Shown: one piece after another, positions 17,165 through 24,988 of the stretch
Layout: each line of letters opens with the position of its first letter
How positions within the stretch are numbered: the first letter of the stretch is position 1
DNA from: 2-12-FULL-60-25 sp003576745
Lineage (GTDB): Bacteria > Patescibacteriota > Patescibacteriia > 2-12-FULL-60-25
Assembly: GCA_030272835.1 (NCBI GenBank)
Contig: SZOQ01000001.1
Location: 1 to 64,000 of the forward strand
Reading direction: 5' to 3'
Length of the DNA stretch: 64,000 nt
Position numbers and translations under genes: made by a program
Notes under the pieces: model-generated
What the model was told of the DNA's origin: nothing
Databases searched by the model: none
What the model saw: the letters and a program-made list of their open reading frames with translations, nothing else

Positions 17165-17192
17165 TCAAAAAGAGAGGCTTCGGCCTCTTTTT
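17165..17192 (+). terminator. rpmA terminator
   Basis: AGAGGC TTCG GCCTCT followed by TTTT, flanked by A- and T-runs that lengthen the stem. Confidence 0.9.
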
Positions 17193-17212
17193 ACGTTTTG
17201 GACAGATTACGA

Positions 17213-17600
17213 GAAAAGTTTGTAACAGGAAAACTTTTGGCAATCGGGAATTGGGCAAAGGGCAAAGAACAAAAGGAAACAGGTTGTGAGTTATGGGGAA
17301 GATTACAGGTGGGAGCTTTTGGCTATTGGCAATGAGGCCGTTCAAGAGTTTTAGGGTTCTAGGGTAGGGAAAGAGTTTCGGATCTTTAATAAACAGCGCA
17401 TTACCTGCGAACCGACGATCTTACGGACCTACGAACGTATAAATGCAGGGTCATAGGGCTAAGGGAATGGGTTACGGAGTTCGGGGAGAATTACGCTCCC
17501 CCTACGCAACTACGTACTACGCAAGTACGTACTCTTCCCACCTACGCAACCATGCCCCCCCTACTTCCCCCTTCCCTCCCCCGTTGCCGATTTCAAGAAT
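17213..17600 (+). repeat. Degenerate heptamer repeat tract, locus 3
   Basis: The tract holds most blocks of the family in order: CTTTTGGCAATCGGGAATTGG, GGGCAAAGGGCAAAG, GGTTGTGAGTTATGGG, TTACGGACCTACGAACG, then the hairpin block GGGGAG-AATTACG-CTCCCC (17483-17501) and CTACGCAACTACGTACTACG. Its C/T-rich end runs into the last codons of pyrG (convergent). It contains no gene. Confidence 0.88.
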
Positions 17601-19216
17601 CCGAGAAACAGGGGGTTTGGACGGAACGGACGAGAAGTGAATTCCGGATGGAATTGGCTGGCCATAAAAAACGGATGATCTTTGAGTTCGATGATTTCCG
17701 CAAGTTTTCCGTCTGGCGACGTACCGGAAATGATAAGCCCCGCATCCTCGAGGGGCTTACGATAGTCCGGATTCACTTCATAACGATGCCGATGCCGTTC
17801 CTCGATAACATCGCGTTTTCCGTATAATTCCCAACCGCGGCTTCCCTTCCGCAAACGGCACGGATAGTTTCCAAGCCGCATACTGCCGCCATAATCCTGA
17901 TGCTTCATTCGCTCTTCCTGTTCATTCATCAAGTGAATAATCGGATGCGGCGTATGCTCCTCAAATTCCGTTGATGCGGCATCCCCGAGCTTAAGAACGT
18001 GTCTTGCAACTTCAATGACAGCAAGCTGAAGACCGTAACACAGCCCCAAATACGGTTTTCCGTGTTCGCGGGCATACTGAATGGCCATAATCTTCCCCTC
18101 CACGCCGCGCGACCCGAACCCTCCGGGAATCAATATCCCGTCCAGATGCTTGAGTTTGCCGGCCACGCTTTTCGGATTCTTCTCAAATTCTTCGCTGTTC
18201 AGCCATTCGATTTCAGGCTTTCTTCGTACGCTCCATGCCGCATGTTTGATAGCCTCTAATACGGACAGGTATGCATCACTAAGCGTGAAATCACCCGTAG
18301 AGAAATACTTGCCGATGACGCCGATGTGTACAGGATCGGCAGAAGACGCAATGCGCTCATTCAGTTCGACCCAGGGCTCGAGATTTACACGGACCTTCGG
18401 CAAATCCAGCACGTCCACAATACGGTCCGTAACGTGTTCCGCATTGAACTTGAGCGGTACTTCGTAAATAGACGATACATCCGGCGCGGAAATAACCGCT
18501 TCTTTCGGCACATTGCAATTGATACTCAACTTCCTCTTCCGGACATCATCGAGCGGGAATGCGCCGCGACAAATCAACATGTCGGGCTGAAGCCCGGCGG
18601 CATTCAACGTCCGGCACGCATACTGCGTGGGCTTTGTTTTCATTTCGCCTAAATTCGACGGGACCGGAAGATACGATACGAGGACCACCATTACGTCCTT
18701 CGGTGATTCGAGCTTCATCATGCGGCACGCCTCGAGGTAAAGGACATTTTGATATTCGCCTACCGTCCCGCCGATTTCGATCATGGTGACGTCGGCATTC
18801 GCATCCTCGGCCGCGGCTTTAATGCGATCGATGACTTCAAGGGGGATATGCGGGACGGCCTCTACGGTTTTTCCTCCGTATCCCATGGAACGTTCGCGTT
18901 CAATGACGCTCAAATACACAATCCCTGTGGTCATGTAATTCACGCGATGCAAATTTTCATCCAAAAACCTCTCGTAATTCCCCAAATCCTGGTCCGTCTC
19001 CAGTCCGTCTTCCGTAACGAATACCTCTCCATGCTCCACAGGATTCATTGTCCCGGGATCCACATTCAGATACGGATCTATTTTGACGGCTGTGACGCGC
19101 AGACCGCGTGCCTTGAGAAGGGCGCCGATGGAGGCCGTTGCGACCCCCTTTCCGACGCCGGACATGACGCCTCCCGTGACAAAAACGAATTTCCGCGCCG
19201 GCCTGCGCTTCGGCAT
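17561..19216 (-). CDS. pyrG: CTP synthase
   Basis: A 551-residue enzyme. The amidoligase domain begins KFVFVTGGVMSGVGKGVATAS, with SINCNVPKEAVI-type motifs. The class I glutamine amidotransferase domain has GGFGSRGVEGK, GLCYGLQLAVIE (catalytic Cys) and the His-x-Glu of SQFHPEFTSRP. It makes CTP from UTP, ATP and glutamine. The start MPKRRPA at 19216 follows an extended -10 box by 10 nt. The last residues (GEGRGK) are encoded by the adjoining repeat tract. Confidence 0.96.
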   Translation of the reverse strand: MPKRRPARKFVFVTGGVMSGVGKGVATASIGALLKARGLRVTAVKIDPYLNVDPGTMNPVEHGEVFVTEDGLETDQDLGNYERFLDENLHRVNYMTTGIVYLSVIERERSMGYGGKTVEAVPHIPLEVIDRIKAAAEDANADVTMIEIGGTVGEYQNVLYLEACRMMKLESPKDVMVVLVSYLPVPSNLGEMKTKPTQYACRTLNAAGLQPDMLICRGAFPLDDVRKRKLSINCNVPKEAVISAPDVSSIYEVPLKFNAEHVTDRIVDVLDLPKVRVNLEPWVELNERIASSADPVHIGVIGKYFSTGDFTLSDAYLSVLEAIKHAAWSVRRKPEIEWLNSEEFEKNPKSVAGKLKHLDGILIPGGFGSRGVEGKIMAIQYAREHGKPYLGLCYGLQLAVIEVARHVLKLGDAASTEFEEHTPHPIIHLMNEQEERMKHQDYGGSMRLGNYPCRLRKGSRGWELYGKRDVIEERHRHRYEVNPDYRKPLEDAGLIISGTSPDGKLAEIIELKDHPFFMASQFHPEFTSRPFRPNPLFLGFLKSATGEGRGK

Positions 19217-19226
19217 ATTGAACAAG

Positions 19227-19235
19227 ATCATAGCA
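19227..19235 (-). promoter_or_regulatory. Extended -10 promoter of pyrG, leaderless type
   Basis: TGCTATGAT on the minus strand, 10 nt before the ATG of pyrG. The -35 is unclear. Compare TGCTATACT before 283 and TGCTAAGAT before 29949. Confidence 0.5.
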
Positions 19236-19267
19236 GACGGAACAGTCTATGACGAATGGTATGAACA

Positions 19268-19430
19268 AATTGCGAATCAGGGAAAAAGGGCAAAGGGCTA
19301 AGGGAATGGGTTACGGAGTTCGGGGAGAATTATGCTCCCCCTACGCAACGACATCCTCAGGGCGCGGCATGCCGCGCCCCTATATCCCACTCCCCACTTC
19401 CTACTTCTTCCCCTTCTCCATCCCCCCTTC
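19268..19430 (+). repeat. Degenerate heptamer repeat tract, locus 4
   Basis: Short form: GGGCAAAGGGCTAAGGG, GGTTACGGAG, the hairpin block GGGGAG-AATTATG-CTCCCC (19322-19340), CTACGCAACG, a perfect 20-nt palindrome GGGCGCGGCATGCCGCGCCC (19360-19379), then CCCACTCCCC units. The C/T-rich end overlaps the 3' end of the Nudix gene. Confidence 0.88.
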
Positions 19431-19967
19431 TTTTTCGGTAATAATCCGCATCGCATTCCCAAGGAGACGATCAAGATTTCGATATCCGCTCGCATTAAAG
19501 GCTTTATGCACCTGCATCCACGCGCCCTCCCAAATAGCCCCTTCTCCGGTGAATTTCTCCTTTGCATCAAGCGGCGCCTCGAACAAAAAGAGATAGACGG
19601 TTTTTTCGATGACATTACCGTCTCTCCTGAATGTAAAGCTCGTCCGTCCGAGCGGAGCGACGAGTCGGAGACCTTCGAGATTCGTCTCCTCCCGAATTTC
19701 ACGAACTGCCGTTTCCGCAAGCGTCTCCCCTAGTTCCTGATGTCCCTTAGGGAATGTCCACCGACCGTACGGGTCCTTGATAAAAAAGACTTCTACTTGC
19801 CCGTTCCGTTTGCGGTAAATAATCCCTCCGGCCGAAAGCTCGTGCTTCGTCGGTTTGCCAAGGGCCCGACGCTTATACGGCTTTCGTGCCGCGCGCCGGG
19901 AACTTTGGCTATTACTCTGCTTGGAGAAGCTCGAGGGCTTTTTCGAGCTGGGGGTCTTTGTCTGCAT
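19401..19967 (-). CDS. Nudix hydrolase
   Basis: A 188-residue protein with a basic, Ser/Lys-rich N-terminus (about residues 1-45) and a Nudix fold. The Nudix box is GHQELGETLAETAVREIREETN (G-x5-E-x7-REUxEExG pattern). It hydrolyses a nucleoside diphosphate linked to another group; the substrate cannot be told (MutT-like or Ap4A hydrolase-like are both possible). It overlaps the end of the S41 protease gene by 56 nt. Confidence 0.88.
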   Translation of the reverse strand: MQTKTPSSKKPSSFSKQSNSQSSRRAARKPYKRRALGKPTKHELSAGGIIYRKRNGQVEVFFIKDPYGRWTFPKGHQELGETLAETAVREIREETNLEGLRLVAPLGRTSFTFRRDGNVIEKTVYLFLFEAPLDAKEKFTGEGAIWEGAWMQVHKAFNASGYRNLDRLLGNAMRIITEKEGGMEKGKK

Positions 19968-21213
19968 TGTAGTCTTCAGGCGTCATGTCCACATCAACAT
20001 CCGGCGCTATCCCTTCCTTGTCAATAGAGCGTCCATTCGGCGTCAGCCATTCAGCGATTGTCACCTTGAGCGCACCGCCCTCCTCATATTCTTTCAAATC
20101 CTGTACCGAACCTTTCCCGAACGTTTGTTTACCCACAATCGTTGCCAATCCATAATCCTGAAGCGCGCCGGCGAGAATTTCAGATGCGGATGCCGACCCC
20201 TCATTCACGAGCACGATAGTCGGAATGCCTCGGAGCTTTCCCCGCCCCGTCCCTCGATAGCGTTCGCGGATTTCACCGCGCTCCTTTTGCTGTACAACGA
20301 TATCCTCCTTCACCCATTCCCCGGTCACGGCGACCGCTTTATCAAGATATCCTCCGGGATTATTGCGAACATCGATCACGAGGCCTTTCGCGCTTCCAGC
20401 GAGAGCTTCGTCTACGGCCCGGGTAAACTCCTCGGAAACATCTTCGTTAAAACCTCGTATTTCTATAAGGAATATTCCATTTTCCTCCCGCGATACGGCA
20501 ACGCTTTTTACCACGATCGTATCGCGCGTAATAGGAAGCTCGATCGTTTCTATCGTCTGTTCACCTTTATCGTCTCGACCGAGCCGCCCGAGCGTTAATA
20601 CGACATTCGTTCCTTTCGGTCCTCGGATTTTCGTGACGGCCTCATTTACAGGCATTTCGAGGGAATCTTCCCCGTCAATTTTCAAAATAAGATCGCGTGC
20701 GCGAACTCCCGCGCGCTCCGCCGGTGAATCTGGGAGCGGCGAAATAATTTGCAAGCGATTCTCCTTTACCCCGATTTCCGCTCCGATGCCGGAGAATTCT
20801 CCTTTCAGCCCGTTCAAAAACTCCTCCGCGTCCGAAGGCTCGAAATACATTGTATACGGATCGTCCAACGACGCGGCCATTCCTTTTAAGGCGCCGTAGA
20901 ATAGCGCCTGTTCCGATACGGGCTGATGGACGAAATCGGAACGAAGATCATTCCATACGTCCCAGAACAAACGAAAATCCACGTCTTTGGCAATGCCCCG
21001 CGGAGGCGCCCCGCCCACGCCGATAACAGAGCCCAACATGCCAGTATTCGTTGCGCCGGAGCCGATAATAGCGTTCTGCGTTGACCGCGTTATTCGAAGT
21101 CCCTGACCGAGACCGATCCCCAATCCTGCGAGAAACGTCAAAAAAATCGTGATCGCTATGACGGTATAAGAAGGGAATTTCGGTTTAGGGGTAAACGAAT
21201 ACGAAAACGGCAT
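19912..21213 (-). CDS. S41-family C-terminal processing protease
   Basis: A 433-residue membrane-anchored protease. An N-terminal transmembrane helix (YTVIAITIFLTFLAGLGIG) precedes a PDZ domain (about residues 110-190, with GVRARDLILKIDGEDS) and the S41 catalytic domain: NPGGYLDKAV, EGSASASEILAGALQ (catalytic Ser) and KQTFGKGSVQ (catalytic Lys). It cleaves proteins near their C-termini outside the membrane. The start at 21213 is chosen because a -10 box (21221-21226) lies 7 nt upstream and covers the alternative ATG at 21225. Confidence 0.92.
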   Translation of the reverse strand: MPFSYSFTPKPKFPSYTVIAITIFLTFLAGLGIGLGQGLRITRSTQNAIIGSGATNTGMLGSVIGVGGAPPRGIAKDVDFRLFWDVWNDLRSDFVHQPVSEQALFYGALKGMAASLDDPYTMYFEPSDAEEFLNGLKGEFSGIGAEIGVKENRLQIISPLPDSPAERAGVRARDLILKIDGEDSLEMPVNEAVTKIRGPKGTNVVLTLGRLGRDDKGEQTIETIELPITRDTIVVKSVAVSREENGIFLIEIRGFNEDVSEEFTRAVDEALAGSAKGLVIDVRNNPGGYLDKAVAVTGEWVKEDIVVQQKERGEIRERYRGTGRGKLRGIPTIVLVNEGSASASEILAGALQDYGLATIVGKQTFGKGSVQDLKEYEEGGALKVTIAEWLTPNGRSIDKEGIAPDVDVDMTPEDYNADKDPQLEKALELLQAE

Positions 21214-21220
21214 GACGGGA

Positions 21221-21249
21221 ATCATAAAGCCTCTGAAACATTTCGTAAA
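21221..21249 (-). promoter_or_regulatory. S41 protease promoter, leaderless type
   Basis: On the minus strand TTTACG (21244-21249), 17 nt, TATGAT (21221-21226), then 7 nt to the ATG at 21213. Confidence 0.55.
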
Positions 21250-21275
21250 TGGCGCCCGGGAACGTCTCCTGACAT

Positions 21276-21303
21276 AAAAAGACACCGTTGGCGGTGTCTT
21301 TTT
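21276..21303. terminator. Bidirectional terminator at the 3' end of the structured RNA
   Basis: A-run, GACACC, 6-nt loop, GGTGTC, T-run; on the minus strand the stem is followed by TTTTT. Confidence 0.92.
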
Positions 21304-21632
21304 GAAGATGAAGAAACCAGGAGAGAGCTGGGCGCCCGGCCATCCTACCGAGGGAATGGGACCGAGCGGGCGTCCGAACGCCCAGCGTGTGGCATTGTAG
21401 GCACATCCCGGAAAACCGGGGCTCTCTGCTGGAACAGTCCGCGGCGGAACGCAACGCCGCTTTCCGCTCTTTTGTCGGGAGAGGGGGGACCGCGAAGGTT
21501 CGCCGAAGCTCTACCAGGAGAACGGAATGGACGTTTTTTGCCAACTGGACACGAGGACGTGAGGGAGAATCGTCACCGCGCCAGTCCTACATCTATTTTA
21601 CCGGGGAGCGCATCTCAACCCGGTAAATGAGC
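21276..21632 (-). ncRNA. Unassigned structured RNA, about 355 nt
   Basis: This stretch has no convincing ORF but has a promoter (TTGACG-N17-TACAGT), a terminator and dense base pairing. A 9-bp 5' stem is formed by 21597-21605 and 21619-21627. Internal hairpins include GGGCGT/ACGCCC with a tetraloop (21368-21383), CCCGG/CCGGG (21407-21420) and GCGGCG/CGCCGC (21440-21460). A long-range 12-nt pairing with one mismatch joins 21317-21328 and 21421-21432. Size would fit RNase P RNA or tmRNA, but I could not find their conserved motifs on either strand, so the identity is open. Confidence 0.7.
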
Positions 21633-21638
21633 AAACAG

Positions 21639-21667
21639 ACTGTATATGATGACGACAAAATCGTCAA
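21639..21667 (-). promoter_or_regulatory. Promoter of the structured RNA
   Basis: TTGACG (21662-21667), 17 nt, TACAGT (21639-21644) on the minus strand; an overlapping TATACA at 15-nt spacing is an alternative -10. The predicted start is near 21632, just before the 5' stem. Confidence 0.65.
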
Positions 21668-21669
21668 GT

Positions 21670-22983
21670 CTACTCTACGTCGAGGCGGTATATCCCCCGC
21701 TGTCCATCGCGAACCCCCGCGATATATAAGACATTTCTTGCTTTTGTCATTCCGTCTATTTCATCGAATGATGCGAGCCTCGTTTCATACCTTCCGTTCC
21801 TTGAATCGATGTCTAAAGCCTGAACAGCGGCTTGCGTTGAATAAAAATTTTGTTCGCCAAGTCGATGCCACACCGCGCCTGTAATCGCTTGGCTTTTCCG
21901 TACAAGTAATTCCGAGCTTCTCCCGATGATCGTTAGCCAAAGCTCGCCCCCTGTTCGGGTAATCACGAATGTCTCTCCGGATTTTTGAAGAATGTCGGGC
22001 GCATCATCGGAAAAGAACGATAGCCCCTCACGTGTGTTCTCTTCGACATCAATCCCCAGCCACCGATTACCATCCGTGACGAACGGGTACCCCGAAATAC
22101 GACCGGCGAAATGCCAGTTTCCGGAAGGAAGTTCAAATACCCGATCAGGGGTCCGTACCTCTCCGAGAACTGTGCCGCCATTCCGCCGAAAAAGACGGAA
22201 ACCGTTTTGTTCATCAATGACGTCGTTAGGGAGCGGTGTCCGCCGGATATCTCCGTTCGATACGCTGTACATCAGCATTTCGCCCTCCAATGCGCCGATG
22301 AGCGTTCCTCCGTCCCACCGATAAAAACCGTCAGGAAGCTTTTGGACAGACCCCTTTCGTTCAGCCAAGTACGCCGAGCCGGGCAATTCTCGAACAAGAA
22401 CGGCTGTTTCTGCATCATTCCAGGTTAATTCCACGCGTTGGCTCGTTGCGACAGTCGAGGAAAAAGGTAAAAATTCCGCCGTGTCGTTGGAAAGATCAAA
22501 GATGAGGAGAGAAGACGTCGCATCGCCGGCAAGCGCAGCAAGATAGCGCCCGCTCGGACTTGCGCGAATTCCACGTACATGTTCCGGCACGAGGAAAACG
22601 GGCCCTGATGTCTTCCATAAATGTATATGATTCGCAAAGGTCACCCGTTCCGGCCGCACATCAAGCGTTTTTTCCCATATTGAGTATCCTGGCGATGTTA
22701 CTCGAATTGTATAGGTTCCCGGAGCGACATTTTGTAAGGTCACCGGACTGCGCTCAGGCACAACAGATCCATTTAATGTAATACTCGCTCCTTTGGGAAT
22801 GGAATCCACGATCAACGTGCCATTCCTTTCAATAACGCCTTTTTTGGGATTGTAACGGTACCCGGCGGTATAAAAAACCACAGCTGGAGCCATGGCGAAA
22901 AAAATGATTATAAAAACCCATGGAAGGATTCTTCGATGAAATGGAGCCCGATAAAAACGTTTTCTCATGCCAAGTAGAGACAA
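21670..22983 (-). CDS. PEGA-domain membrane-anchored protein
   Basis: A 437-residue protein. One transmembrane helix (ILPWVFIIIFFAMAPAVVFYTAGY) is followed by a PEGA domain at about residues 55-110 (GTLIVDSIPKGASITLNG, VAPGTYTIRVTSPGYSIWEKTL). The rest is a beta-rich region, probably a propeller-like repeat fold, with no catalytic motif that I can see. PEGA domains occur in surface proteins. It lies 6 nt after the nucleotidyltransferase gene. The start may be 22983 or the internal MRKRFYR at 22968. Confidence 0.8.
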   Translation of the reverse strand: MSLLGMRKRFYRAPFHRRILPWVFIIIFFAMAPAVVFYTAGYRYNPKKGVIERNGTLIVDSIPKGASITLNGSVVPERSPVTLQNVAPGTYTIRVTSPGYSIWEKTLDVRPERVTFANHIHLWKTSGPVFLVPEHVRGIRASPSGRYLAALAGDATSSLLIFDLSNDTAEFLPFSSTVATSQRVELTWNDAETAVLVRELPGSAYLAERKGSVQKLPDGFYRWDGGTLIGALEGEMLMYSVSNGDIRRTPLPNDVIDEQNGFRLFRRNGGTVLGEVRTPDRVFELPSGNWHFAGRISGYPFVTDGNRWLGIDVEENTREGLSFFSDDAPDILQKSGETFVITRTGGELWLTIIGRSSELLVRKSQAITGAVWHRLGEQNFYSTQAAVQALDIDSRNGRYETRLASFDEIDGMTKARNVLYIAGVRDGQRGIYRLDVE

Positions 22984-22989
22984 TGGATG

Positions 22990-24066
22990 CTAAAGGTGAA
23001 CGACGGCATTATCCCCTAAGAGATATCTCCGCTTTCCCGGAGGAGCGCTCTCCGAGGGATGCGCCGTAACATTCCGACCAAAAATGGAATCACAAATCTC
23101 TTCGGGAATCGAAATGCGCGTACCTTCCATGACGATGCTCCGCTCAATCTGCGCCCCATCAATAGTAACATGATCGGATAATGAAACGTATGGTCCAATA
23201 ACGGCGTTTTTCATGCTGCAGTTTTTTCCGATGCTCACGGGACCCTTGAGGATGGTCCCCGAACCAATGTGCGATCCCTGGCCCACAACGGCAACCCCTT
23301 CAATGATCGCACCGGCATCGATGCGTACCCCGTTCTCAAAAACCTGGCCCGAGAGTCCGTCCAGCAAAAGATCATTCCCGTGCAGCAAATCCTCAGGCTT
23401 TCCCGTATCCTTCCACCAGCCGGTGATTTCCTCATAACCGACCCGATACCCATTTGCGATAAGCCATGTATGCACGTCGGAAATTTCATACTCCCCGCGT
23501 GCTGAAGGATGGATATGTCCGAAGGCTTCAAAAAAACTCGAATCATACACATAAATACCTGTAACAGCGTATTCGCTTTTCGGCTGTGAAGGTTTTTCAT
23601 CGACGCGTATGATGCGACCATCCCGTATTTCCGGAACACCGAAACGCTGGGGATCCGAAACTCTCGATAATGCGAGCACGCAATTAAGATCATTCATTTC
23701 AAATGCATCAACGAATCGTTGAAGTCCGCTCAAGATAATATTATCCCCGAGATAAAAAATGAACGGCTCGTTTCCGAGAAAATCGCGTGCATTATTCACG
23801 ACATGCGCGATGCCGAGCGGTCCGCCCTTCTGTTCGATATACGTAAGCCGCACACCCCACTTCGATCCGTCACCGCAGATTTTTTGGACCTCTTCTTCTC
23901 CCGGATTCACGCTAATGCCGATGTCTGATATTCCGATATCGGAGATGTTTTGGATTGCATAAAAAATCATCGGTTTGTTTGCCAATGGAATCAGGTGCTT
24001 ATTGAGCGTGTGCGTAATAGGGCGCAGGCGTGTCGCGCGCCCGCCCGCCGTAATGAGAGCTTTCAT
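22990..24066 (-). CDS. Sugar-1-phosphate nucleotidyltransferase, long RmlA-like form
   Basis: A 358-residue enzyme. The N-terminal domain has the pyrophosphorylase signature LITAGGRATRLRPITHTLNKHLIP and a YLGDNII motif; the C-terminal part (about 240-345) is a left-handed beta helix of hexapeptide-like repeats (GSHIGSGTILKGPVSIGKN). It resembles long glucose-1-phosphate thymidylyltransferases that also carry an acyltransferase-like domain. With rmlB nearby it may feed dTDP-sugar synthesis for surface polysaccharide. The exact sugar is not known. Confidence 0.88.
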   Translation of the reverse strand: MKALITAGGRATRLRPITHTLNKHLIPLANKPMIFYAIQNISDIGISDIGISVNPGEEEVQKICGDGSKWGVRLTYIEQKGGPLGIAHVVNNARDFLGNEPFIFYLGDNIILSGLQRFVDAFEMNDLNCVLALSRVSDPQRFGVPEIRDGRIIRVDEKPSQPKSEYAVTGIYVYDSSFFEAFGHIHPSARGEYEISDVHTWLIANGYRVGYEEITGWWKDTGKPEDLLHGNDLLLDGLSGQVFENGVRIDAGAIIEGVAVVGQGSHIGSGTILKGPVSIGKNCSMKNAVIGPYVSLSDHVTIDGAQIERSIVMEGTRISIPEEICDSIFGRNVTAHPSESAPPGKRRYLLGDNAVVHL

Positions 24067-24129
24067 AATGTTCCGATACGCGTCCCAAGGGATTGATGGA
24101 GCTTACGGGAATGTCCGTTTTTTGACCAG

Positions 24130-24480
24130 ATGGGAACTTCAGGCTAAAGGCTAAGGAAAAAGGTTATGAGTTATGGGTTATGAGGAAGCTTGCAGATGAT
24201 GGCTTTTGGCAATTGGTGAAAAGGAACAAGTGAGTAGTGAGTGGTTACAGGTTTCGGGCGCAAGGCTCACGACGCACGGCGCAAGGCTCACGACTTACGG
24301 ACCTACGAACGTACTGGCCCAAGGGCAAAGGGAACGGGATTCGGGGAGAATTATGTCCCACCTTACGCAACTACATCCCACGCACTTCCCGCATCCCGCT
24401 CGCCGCACGGCTCATAACCCAAAGCCCATACCTCACGACCCATGGCCCACTCCCGACTCCCTGCATTCTCCGCGCCCGAC
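24130..24480 (+). repeat. Degenerate heptamer repeat tract, locus 5
   Basis: A long copy filling most of the 500-nt gap between two minus-strand genes. Blocks include GCTAAAGGCTAAGG, GGTTATGAGTTATGGG, GGCTTTTGGCAATTGG, CAAGGCTCACGACGCACGG, TTACGGACCTACGAACG, CCCAAGGGCAAAGGGAACGGG and a degenerate hairpin block near 24343. The C/T-rich end faces the 3' end of the gene at 24569-24958. No gene is seen. Confidence 0.87.
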
Positions 24481-24501
24481 ACTCGCCGATGAATTAAAGA
24501 G

Positions 24502-24528
24502 AACCCGCCATCTGCGCGACAGCGGGTT
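24502..24528 (-). terminator. Possible terminator hairpin
   Basis: AACCCGC and GCGGGTT separated by 13 nt, 41 nt downstream of the 24569-24958 gene on the minus strand. The following T-run is broken (CTCTTTAATTC), so the call is weak. Confidence 0.45.
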
Positions 24529-24568
24529 TATGAACGAAATGGATGGCATCCCCTTCCTGCGGTTTCCC

Positions 24569-24958
24569 CTACACGAGCGTCCACACGATGTTCTGGCCGT
24601 CCATCGTTTCGGAGACGGCTGCCGAGGTACCGAGAAGAATCGCGTAGATAAGAAGACGGATGCTCTCGATGGCCGCCGGCAGTTTCTGCACCTCCGCGGT
24701 TCCTAGATGATCAGGGTCATCGGCATTGCCCGGGTAGCAAGCGATTTCGAGAGGCCCCTCCAAAAACACGAGCTTGTCGGGACTCTGCGGATCAGTCACC
24801 CTCATGCACGAACTCGTGTATCGGAGCTCATGCGATGCTTCATTGTAGGTCAGGCGGTCCCCCTTCCCGAGAGTCACAAGAGGATTTTCCACCTTCCTCG
24901 AATCCTTGGCGAATACGCCCCGGACTCGGCAGACGGGCATTCGTACGGTTTCAGACAT
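24569..24958 (-). CDS. Hypothetical protein with strong ribosome binding site
   Basis: A 129-residue soluble protein that I do not recognise. It has Cys residues at about 10, 51 and 73 and a hydrophobic stretch near the end (SIRLLIYAILLGTSAAV). It is preceded by AAAGGAG at good spacing, one of the few strong Shine-Dalgarno sequences outside the 62-64 kb region. It stands alone, with the repeat tract downstream and rmlB upstream, and may be acquired. Confidence 0.6.
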   Translation of the reverse strand: MSETVRMPVCRVRGVFAKDSRKVENPLVTLGKGDRLTYNEASHELRYTSSCMRVTDPQSPDKLVFLEGPLEIACYPGNADDPDHLGTAEVQKLPAAIESIRLLIYAILLGTSAAVSETMDGQNIVWTLV

Positions 24959-24988
24959 GGCTGCTCCTTTCCAACGTGCCCCTAAGCA

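Noticed and set aside
21185..21544. ORF of 119 residues on the minus strand
   Set aside because: It covers the structured RNA, its terminator and the S41 promoter, and has no family resemblance.
21276..21632. RNase P RNA, tmRNA, SRP RNA or 6S RNA
   Set aside because: Promoter, terminator and size would suit the first two, but the conserved motifs (GAGGAAAGTCC, tRNA-like ends with CCA, GGAAGGAAGCA) were not found on either strand; kept as unassigned.
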